Part shown: in pieces, positions 48,647 through 59,000 of the stretch
Position numbering within the stretch: the first letter of the stretch is position 1
Layout of the letters: the number at the start of each line of letters is the position of its first letter
Source of the DNA: Lewinellaceae bacterium
GTDB lineage: Bacteria; Bacteroidota; Bacteroidia; Chitinophagales; Saprospiraceae
Direction of reading: 5' to 3'
DNA length: 64,000 bases
Assembly: GCA_016716135.1 (NCBI GenBank)
Contig: JADJWX010000013.1
Span: 124,001 to 188,000, forward strand
The notes under the pieces: model-generated
Told to the model about the DNA's origin: nothing
Seen by the model: the letters and a program-made list of their open reading frames with translations, nothing else
Databases searched by the model: none
Position numbers and translations under genes: made by a program

Positions 48647-48980
48647 TAATAAGTGAACTAAGAGAACGAAGTGCGTGCTGCCTGAGCACGTGCTATTTTT
48701 CATGAGATCAGCTAAGGGTAGTCCAAAAGTGGGCTACCTTTTTTATTGTTTTGCCGGACCGCAACCGGAAAACCGGCCAGCCATTAAACCCGGGAAATCA
48801 ATAATTGCTGAAATTGCCACAATCTTACAGTTTGGGCTGGTGGCATTATTATTGCGGTTTTAGGCAAGATTTTGCCAGAAACACCAGAAATGTTGAGGCC
48901 ATTGGAAAAACCTTGTCCAATCCAATCAATGCAGAAAATAATATTTAATTTTCCAGTGAAAAATATCTGGCGTTGCGCAC

Positions 48981-48988
48981 TACATTTG
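48981..48988 (+). promoter_or_regulatory. candidate -7 element upstream of adhesin 3
   Basis: TACATTTG fits TAnnTTTG exactly. No clear -33 box at 19 bp. It would give a leader of about 300 nt. Confidence 0.3.
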
Positions 48989-49299
48989 CAACCAGCAAGT
49001 ATTTAATCCGTTTTTTTAATAATCTCATGACTGCTTAGCGGCAAGCATTTTAAGCAATTATTACCAGTTCCTTCCGACTTTATGGTAATTGCTTTGTTGT
49101 CTTGAAAGTCTTTGCCTCACCTAGGAAGTCTCTTGTTCCAGAATTAAGATTGATATAAAGCAGATCAAACTGCAGGCTTTTTGCTTTTGGCAAAAGTTTC
49201 TTTCGGTTTGTGTGTTATTAACCGGCCATTGCACTAATCCTGTGCAAGTGGCCTTATTGAGTATGATCCTTTTGTAGTTTATTATTTTAATACAAACTC

Positions 49300-50082
49300 A
49301 TGAAAATGAATAAGTTCTACTCCTTTACTTCGTTCTCGTCTACCCTGAACCAAGTTTATTCGTTGCAAAAAAGGCGCGCAACCGGCTTGTTGCTGGGTAG
49401 TCTTTTTTTAGCGACAATGCTGCAGGCTCAGGTGAACGTCACCGCAACCGGTGGCACCTTGAATGCTTCTTACGGAACCCTGAGTGCGGCCGTTACGGCC
49501 ATCAACGGCGGGATCCATACCGGCACCATTACCGTTGATGTGCCGGCCGGGCATACGGAAGCACTCACCGCCCGGATAAACCTGACCGCAACCGGGTCGA
49601 TGGCCAATCCGATAACCATCCAGAAAAGCGGAGCAGGCGCTAATCCTTTGCTGACGGCTTATGCCGGGGCAAACCTTCCGACCAGCGCAGAGCGCGACGG
49701 GATGTTCAGCCTTTCGGGTAGCGACTGGGTGACCATCGACGGGATTGACCTGCAGGAGAATGCGGGCAATGCCGATGCAACTACGCAAATGGAGTATGGC
49801 TATGGCTTGTTCAAAAATTCGGACATTGACGGCTGCCAGAACAATACCATTAAAAACTGCGTGGTCACCTTGAACCGCAACAATACGGCAACCTGGACAG
49901 GAACCGGCTATATCGGCTCAGTCGGTATCATGGTGAACAACTCCACGGCAACCGACAACACGGCAATTACCGTAACCGCACCCAGTGGGTCAAACTCGTT
50001 CAACAAATTTTACAGCAATACCATTCAAAATTGTAATGCCGGTATCGCCTTCGATGGCTATGCCGCGGCTACTCCCTTTTGA
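49300..50082 (+). CDS. giant T9SS adhesin 3, N-terminal piece (frameshifted)
   Basis: 260 residues. The signal peptide is at about residues 1-44 (L-L-L-G-S-L-F-L-A-T-M-L-Q-A-Q). It is followed by right-handed parallel beta-helix-like sequence (repeated N-N-T-I-x-N-C and G-I-x-x patterns). The frame stops at 50082 in the T4 run 50077-50080. Removing one T gives A-A-A-T-P-F-D-L-G-D-T-G-N-D and continues into the next piece. The total gene length 11,512 minus one base is divisible by three, supporting a single-base indel. It is the same gene as 49985-60811. Confidence 0.82.
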   Translation: MKMNKFYSFTSFSSTLNQVYSLQKRRATGLLLGSLFLATMLQAQVNVTATGGTLNASYGTLSAAVTAINGGIHTGTITVDVPAGHTEALTARINLTATGSMANPITIQKSGAGANPLLTAYAGANLPTSAERDGMFSLSGSDWVTIDGIDLQENAGNADATTQMEYGYGLFKNSDIDGCQNNTIKNCVVTLNRNNTATWTGTGYIGSVGIMVNNSTATDNTAITVTAPSGSNSFNKFYSNTIQNCNAGIAFDGYAAATPF

Positions 50083-53000
50083 CCTGGGTGATACCGGGAA
50101 CGACGTAGGTGGAACGGCGCTTGCAACGGGTAATACCATTCTGAATTTTGGCGGCGGTACAAGCGCAACTACAAACTCAACGGGGGTTTATTCTTCTGGC
50201 CAATGGGATTACAATTGTTCGTACAATACGATCAATAACAACGACGGCGGCGGTGTGAACCACCCGAGCATCCTGCGCGGTATTTTTATGGACGCCGCTG
50301 TGAGCGCCAGTGCCACCGCCAGTTTTAACAATATTACCATTCATGGCGGTGGAACAACCAGCCAGATCAGTTTTATCCAGAACAGTTCCGGGTCTACCCC
50401 CGCCGGAAATACCATCAATATCAACAACAACACCTGTACGGGAGATTACCTGACGGCAACTTCAGGGGTGTTTTACGGCTTGTATAACAATGCCACAGCC
50501 GCTGTCGTAAACATCCAGAACAACACGATTTCAAACGTGATGTATGGTGGTTTAGGTCAAACCGGTACCGGGGCAAACTACATGATTTACCACTCGGTAA
50601 GCAATGCAGGCCTGACGCTTAACATCACCAACAACAGTGTCACCAATTACAGCCGTCTCGGAACCACCGGCGGCACAACCATCGGTATTTACGTGTCGAC
50701 CGGCACCGGCGGCATGATGGTGAATGTACTGAACAACACTGTAGATAATTTGAGCATTGACGGTACCGGAACTTCGAGCATCTTGTACGGTATCCAGACA
50801 TCAACCGGTACCATCACATGCAATAACAATACGGTCAGCAACCTCAATGTGTTGAAAACAACCGGCACCAGTGCGATGTACGGTATCTACAACATCGGTT
50901 CGCCGGTGGATGAAAATTTCAACAATAACACCGTACGCGACCTGACCCATGCCGGAACCGGAATTGTTTACGGAATATACCTGAACACAACTACTGGTAC
51001 CCGGACATTTTCCTTCAATACTATTTACAATATAACAGGCGGAGGTACCACGATTGCCGGCAGCAATCAGCTGAGCAGTTCGCCGAATATTTTTAAGAAT
51101 AAAATTTACAATATCCAAAGCACCTCTTCCGGGGCGCCGACGGTGTCCGGTCTCATCCTGGGGAGCGTTGGAACTGCCGGTATGGCGAATGTGTATAACA
51201 ACCTGATCGGTGATATCAAAGCGCCGAACGCGAGTTCTTCTTCGGCCACCGCGCCTACGTTGCGTGGCATAAATGTTACGGCGACGACGACGAACAGCAT
51301 GATCAACCTGTCGTACAATACCGTGTACCTCAATGGTTCCTCCACCGGTGCGAACTTTGCTACGGCAGCCCTTTACCGGTCTGCCTCTGCTACCGCTACT
51401 ACCGGTGACCTGACATTGCTCAATAATATTTTCATAAACCTCTCCACCCCAAGCGGCACGGGTAATACGGTGGCCTACCACCGTTCGAGCACGGCATTGG
51501 ACAACTACAATGTGGCCTCAAACAACAACCTGTTTTATGCAGGTACCCCCGGCGCCGCTAATTTGATCTTCTTCGACGGTACCAACGCCAGCCAGACCCT
51601 GTCTGATTTTAAAGTTGCCGTTGCACCGCGCGAGACCAATTCGGTTTCTGAAAACCTGACTTTCCTCAGCACCTCAGGCACTTCCGCCGATTTTCTACAC
51701 CTCGATCCGGCGGTGCCGACACAGGTGGAAAGCGGCGGAGTCAACGTTGCCGGCATCACTGACGACTTTGATGGCGTTATCCGCCAGGGCAACCCGGGTT
51801 ACCTGGGTACCGGTTCCGCACCCGATATGGGCGCCGACGAAGGCGAATTCATAGGTGTTGACTTGTCCGGTCCGTCCATCAGCTACGATTTGCTGCCCAA
51901 CTCGATCTGCCTCACACCCTATACGCTCAATGCTGAAATTACCGATGCAACCGGCGTAAATACCTCCGGCGGCACCAAGCCACGCCTGTGGTATAAAAAA
52001 TCAACAGAAAACAATGCGCTTCCGGCTACGAATACTGCTGCCGACAACGGCTGGAAATACGTGGAAGCCAGCAACGCCAGCTCGCCGTTTACCTTTACAA
52101 TTGACTACAGCTTGCTGAACAGTCCGATTGCCAACGGCGATGTGATCGAATATTTTGTGGTTGCGCAGGACATTGTAATGCCGCCGAACGTGGGTACGAA
52201 CATTGCCATTTATAACGGTGGTTTTGTACCGGCAAGCGTTGCATTGGATGCTGCGGCCTTTCCGGTGAGTGGGGTGAATTCTTACTCGCTCCTGACTTTG
52301 CCTGCAACGGTTACATCGTTGGCCTCAAAAACAACAGTGTGTATCAGTTCCGATATCGTGCTTTCGCTGGGTGGCGATCCTGTCGACGGGGCAGAATTCC
52401 AGTGGGAAAGTTCACCTGCCGGAGCAAACAGCTGGTCTCCGATTATTGGCGCCACAACAGCAACTTATACGGTGTCGGGCGTAAACACGTCTACGGATTT
52501 CCGTTGTGTAATCTCCTGCGGCGGCACTCCGATCGGCGCTTCGCCGTCTACTCCGGTTAGTGTGTTGGTAAATAGCCCGGGTGTGGTCAGCACAACTCCT
52601 GGTACGGAGTGCGGTCCCGGCCCGGTTTCTGTAACACTGGAAGCAACGGCTACTGTTGGAGCAACCTTAAATTGGTACGATGTGCCTACCGGCGGCACTG
52701 AAATTGGTACCGGTCCGGTATTTATGACGCCGCCCATCTCCATGACAACTACCTATTATGTTGCGGCAAGTGAAGGCGGTGGTACTGCCTCCGGTGGTCA
52801 ACCCACACCATTGCCGGCTTCTACAGGTTTTGCCGGGAACAACTATGGCCTTGTTTTTGACGCCGTTGAAGAATTTACCCTGAATACGGTGGATGTGTAT
52901 TCCACAGCAGCAGGCGGTTCGATCACCATCGAATTGACCGACGCCTCCAACAACGTACTCCAAACTGCCGGACCATTTGTTATTCCGGCCGGTACCGGTA

Positions 53001-56000
53001 CAACGTTGGCGGGTGGTGCGACTCCTACCACATTTATCCTCGACTTTGTTATTCCGCCGGGAACTGATTATCGTCTCCGGTCGGCAAGCCATACGGGCAA
53101 CATTATTCGGGACAACCCGATCGGCGCCAATTACTCGTACCCGATTGCTATTGGATCAGCCGGTAACCTGACAGCCGGTTTGTTGTCCGGTGCACCCAAT
53201 ACGAACACGTACTATTATTTTTTCAACTGGCAAATTTCGACAGGTTGTGAATCGCCACGCGTGCCGGTTGTTGCCACGATTGTCAATGATCCGCCTGTTT
53301 GCCCGGCAAACTTCGCTGTGTGCATTGACGCACCTGCTTTTGTACTCACCGGCGCTACGCCCGACGGCGGCACCTACAGCGGCAACGGCGTTTCCAACGG
53401 CATGTTCAATCCGGCCGCTGCCGGCGTAGGCACGCATACGATCACGTACACCAGCTGTTCCTTGAACTGCACTTTTGATATTACCGTCAACCCGGCGCCG
53501 ACTGCTTCGATTTCCATTGCTGAAACTTCGGGCACGACCAATAACGATGGCGTCCTGTGCCAAGGCGCTTCGGCTACACTGACCGCCAGCGGCGGCACAT
53601 CATATGCCTGGAGCACGCTGGAAACCGAAGCGGCGATCTCCGTTTCGAGTGCCGGAACCTATACGGTGACTGTTACCAATGCCAACGGCTGCACGTCCAC
53701 GGCTTCGGTAACAATCGTTGTAAACGCACTGCCGGTAGTGATGATCACACCAAGCGACCTCACCATTTGTGCCGGGCAGACGGGCGTTTTGACCGCATCG
53801 GGCGCTACGTCCTATCTCTGGAGCCCGGGTGGTGAAACAACTGCTGCGATTAATGTTACTGCCTCCGGCGCATATGCTGTCGTTGGCACTGATGTGAATG
53901 GTTGTACCGGAAGCGCCAATGCTTCCGTAACTGTTAATCCGGCGCCGGAATTATCGCAAATTTCCGTCCAGCCAACTACCTGTTTGGCTGCCGACGGTTC
54001 CATAGATCTTATGGTGAGCGGTACCGGTCCCTTCACCTATAACTGGGCTACGTCCAACGGTTCGGGTCTGGTGCAAGGTCTGGAAGACCAAAGCGGTCTG
54101 ACGGTTGGTACCTACGACGTGACGGTGACCAACACCAGTGATTGCTCGGCAACGTTGAGCATTGCCCTGGTTGGTCCGGGCAACTGCGATGCCTGTCCGG
54201 GTATTAGCACCCTGGTGGCCGACCCGCTGGCAGCTTGTGTCAATCAGACTGTGTCGCTGACGGCTTCAGGCCTGGTTGATATGGGTGACATTTACGGCAT
54301 CGTGTTCAAATATTCCACTACGGCTCTGGTTGATCCGTACACAGGTGGTACGACGATCGCTACCATTCCGAATAGCAGCCTGGGTGGCGGCGGCACCATG
54401 GCCACTACTACAACTTCCTTCCCCACCGGAAACGATTATTTCATTTATGCCATACTGGACGTGCTGCCGACTGATCCGACCTGCCGTCCTTCCCAGCAAA
54501 TTAGCCTGACGGTGCTGGAATATCCCACTGCAAATCCGGTGACGAACCAGGCAGTTTGTAACGGTTCGGCCACGGCAGCAGTGAATTTCACCAGCCCGAA
54601 TCCGGGAACAGTTTTCAACTGGACGAACAACAATACCAGCATTGGCCTGGCTGCTTCCGGCACCGGCGACATTGCTTCGTTCGTTGGTGTGAACAACGGT
54701 ACTGCCCCGGTTGTAGCCCTGATCTCCGTGACGCCGGTGCAGGCTTCTACCAGCGGCACGACCTGCGAGGGTGATCCGATCACCTTTACGATTACGGTAA
54801 ACCCGACCCCGAGTGTAAATGTGGTTAGCAATCAGGTTCGTTGCAACGGCACTGCCACGGCAGCCGTTACGTTCAGCGGTCCGGTTGCAGGCACAACCTA
54901 TGCCTGGACAAACGATAACACGGCCATCGGCCTTGCGGCTGCCGGCACAGGCAATATCGCTTCTTTCACTGCGACTAATGCTACATTGGCGCCGATCACG
55001 GCCACCATCACGGTTACGCCTTCGGCGAATGGCTGTCCCGGTGCGCCCATTCAATTTACGATCACGGTCAACCCGACACCGACCGTAGCGGCTGTTTCCA
55101 ACCAAACGCTTTGCGGCGGCAGTGCAACCACGGCGGTAGCCTTTAGCGGCACCGTACCGGGTACGACGTTCAACTGGACAAACAGCGCCCCGTCAATCGG
55201 TCTTGCTGCCAGTGGATCGGGCAATATCGCGTCGTTTACAGCTACGAATACAGGCGGAACACCGGTTGTCGCCACAATTACAGTTACTCCGGTGTTTACT
55301 GCGAACGGTCTGAGTTGCTCCGGCACTCCGGTCGTGTTCACCATTACCGTCAACCCGACGGCACAGGTCAACCAGCCGGCAAACGTAGTGACCTGCGGTG
55401 GTGCGTCTACCGTTGTAAACTTTACCACAACTACACCGGGTACAACCTACACCTGGACGAACAGCAATACTGCCATCGGCCTCGCAGCTGGTGGTTCGGG
55501 TAATATTTCCTTTACAGCGGCCACCGTGTTGGCACAAACGGTTGCAACGATTGTTGTAACACCGAGTTATATCAATGGCGGTGTAAGCTGCCCGGGTACG
55601 CCGCGGACCTTTACGATCACCGTGAATCCGCTACCGACCGTTGATCCGGTAGGCAGCCAAACCATGTGCAGCGGCACAGCCACCACGGCCGTGACGTTCA
55701 CCGGCTCCTTGCCGGGTACGGTGTTCCAATGGACCAACGACAACCCGTCGATTGGCCTTGCTGCCAGCGGCTCGGGTAATATCGCCTCGTTTATCACGCA
55801 AAATACTTCACCGGATGTGCAGGTGGCAACCATCACCGTTACACCGGTATTTAATGTGACCGGCGGCAGCTGCCCGGGCACGCCGATCAGTTTCACCATC
55901 ACCGTATATCCGTTGCCTATTGTCAATGTAGGCGCTGATGTGACCATTTGTGAAAATCAAGTTGCGAACCTGACTGCACAATTGGGCGGCGGGGCTACAG

Positions 56001-59000
56001 GCGGCACCTGGAGCGGTGGCGCCGGCACGTTCGGCAACGCCAACAGTGCGACGACGACGTACACGCCAGCGCTGAGTGAATACGGCACGACGTTCACGCT
56101 GACGTTCATGAGCAACGACCCGGCAGGTCCCTGCCCGGCCGTATCGGACGCTTTGCAAATGACGGTGAACACGTTGCCGGTCGTTTTTGCGGGTGAAGAC
56201 GTAAAAGTATGCCCCGGCCAGACGCTGAGCCTGGCCAGCCTGGGCGCGACGATCACGGCCAACGGCAGCGGCGTAACGACGGGTATGTGGTCGACGAGCG
56301 GGACGGGAACGTTCCAGCCGAGCGCAAGTTTCCCCGGCGCGACGACCTATGTGCCCAGTGCAGCGGACTATGCCGCGGGTTTTGTAAACCTGACGCTGAC
56401 GAGCGCCGACCCTGCGGGTCCGTGCATGTCGGTGAACGACGTGGTGCGGCTTGGCTTCAAAGCCAACCAGGCGGCAGTCTGCAACGATAATGTGCAGGTA
56501 TCGCTGGACGGCGACGGAGTGGTTGAGGTAGAGCCGGACATGGTGCTGGAAGGCACGTACGATGAAGAATTTTACACCGTTGCGGTGTATGTAAATAATG
56601 TAAGCATCGGCAATACGGTCAATTGCAGCCATGTGGGCAAAACGCTGCAGGTGCGGGTGACCGACAATTGCACGAACAACTACTGCTGGGGCACGATCAA
56701 AGTGGAAGACAAGTGGGCGCCGAAGTTGACCTGCTCGAACATCAATGTGATTTGTGCAGTGACGAACTACACGCCGAACTACCTGCAAAATGTATTGGGT
56801 ATTCAAAATGCCTTCCCGGTGGTTGAAGAAAACTGCCCGCCGGCAACGCTGAGTTATGTAGACGATTGGGTGGCGCTGACCTGCGACGACCCGTACACGG
56901 CACGCATCCACCGGACGTGGACTGCCGAAGACGCAAGTGGCAACCTGGGTACCTGTTTGCAAATAATCTACCTGGATCGCCGCCACGTGACGGATGTGCA
57001 GTTTCCGGCAGATGTAACGATCAACTGCGACGCTAACGGCGTGAACACTACGCCAGCGAGCACGGGCTCGCCGTATTTGGTGGCCTTCGGCCAAAACTGG
57101 CCTTTGGGCCCGACGACGGGTACCTGCGAATTGCAAACGGCGTACGTGGACCAGGTGCTTCCGGTATGCGACGGGACGTACAAAATCCTGCGCACCTGGA
57201 CGGTCTACGACTGGTGCCTGCCGACAAGCCCGACCCCGCCGGCGAACCCGGCATACTTCATCCAGGTGATCAAAGTGGTTGACGAAACCGGCCCGACGAT
57301 TGCCTGCCCGGCGAACCTGACGGTCTCGACGGATCCGTTTACCTGCTGCGGTTCTCCGAACCTGCCGGATGTGCTGGTGGAAGACGCCTGCTCACGGGTG
57401 AACAATGCCACGGCCCGCATCGTGGTGCGCGACCCGGTGACCAACCAGGTGCTGGAAACACATGACCTGAACGGCAGTTTGCAGAATTTTGCCGGAAACA
57501 ACCTTTGGGAGCCGGACACGCTGGCCGTGTATGGATTCGTACCCTGCCTGCCCTTGGGCGGCCATACCGTGACGTACACGGTGGAAGACGACTGCGGCAA
57601 CACGAGCAGCTGCACTTTCCGCCTGACGATCGACGACGGCACTCCGCCGGTAGCGGCCTGCGACGAATTTACGCAGGTATCACTGGGTGTGACGGGCGAA
57701 GTATTTATAAACGCAACGACCTTCGACGACGGCTCGTACGACAACTGTTCGAGCGTTGCCTTCAAGGCGCGTCGGATGGATTCGAACTCCTGCCAGACGA
57801 ACAGCCAGTTCCACGACCAGGTGAAATTCTGCTGCAGCGATATCAACGACACCGTCACAGTGATCCTGCGGGTGTATGACGTGGATGTGCCGACGGGTTC
57901 GGTGTCGCTGACGTTTGAAGAGAACAACTCGAACGAGTGCATGGTGCAGGTGTATGTGGACGATAAACTGAAACCCACCTGCGTAGCGCCGGCAAACGTA
58001 ACGGTCAGCTGCGAAAACTTCGATCCGAGCCTGTGGGCGTACGGCTTTGCAACGTCCGACGACAACTGCTGCGTAGATACGATCACGGCGACGAACAACT
58101 TCACATTCTTTGACACGCTGTGCTCGAAAGGCACAATCACGCGGACGTTCCGTGCCTTCGATTGCGGCGGCCTGAGCACGCAGTGCACGCAGCGCATTTT
58201 TGTAAACTACGAGCAAGACTACTGGCTGAAATTCCCGAACGATGTGATCGTGACGGTGTGCAACGCTTCGGGCAACTACGGCGAGCCTGAGTTTAACGGC
58301 GAAGACTGTGAATTGCTGGGCGTATCGTTTGAAGACGAGATCTTCACGGTCGTACCGGACGCCTGCTTCAAAATTGAGCGGACGTGGACGATCATCAACT
58401 GGTGCACCTACAGCCCGAACCAGCCTTGTGTGGAGGTACCGAACCCGAACCCGAACGCGACGACGAACAACCCGGCGAACCTGGTCGGTCCGACGATCGC
58501 ACCGTTGGGCACGCCGCTGCCCTGGCAGCCGACGAACGTACGGGTGAACCCGACGGACCCGCAGACGCTGAACTACTCGGTGTTCTACCACGGCGGCACG
58601 TACACGAACTACGCTACCAACCAGCAGGTTACGGTACCGGGCATTGCGAACAACAACTGCTTCAAATACAAACAGATCATCAAGATCATCGACGGTCAGA
58701 AGCCGGTGGTGGACAACTGCCCGACCAGCCCGGTTGAGGTATGCGACCTGACGGCGAACGACCCGCAATTCTGGAATGAATCGTATTGGTACGACAACCA
58801 AACGATGAGCCACGACCTGTGCGAAGCACCGACGGACCTGTGCATCACAGCCACGGACCTGTGCTCGGGCTCGAACATCAGCATCCGCTACATCCTGTTC
58901 CTGGATTTGAACGGCGACGGCGTGATGGAGACGGTGGTATCGAGCACGAACCCGCCGGGTTACAACAACGTACAATTCGGTAATGCCGCCAACCCGAACT

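Larger units (their letters stand above)
48568..49299. other. 732-bp gap between giant adhesins 2 and 3
   Basis: Apart from the hairpin listed next and a TACATTTG candidate -7 box at 48981-48988 (about 310 bp before the adhesin 3 ATG), I see no gene. It is AT-rich toward adhesin 3. Small ORFs here lack support. Confidence 0.5.

Noticed and set aside
48675..48863. 62-codon ORF between adhesins 2 and 3
   Set aside because: No leader, motif or neighbour support.
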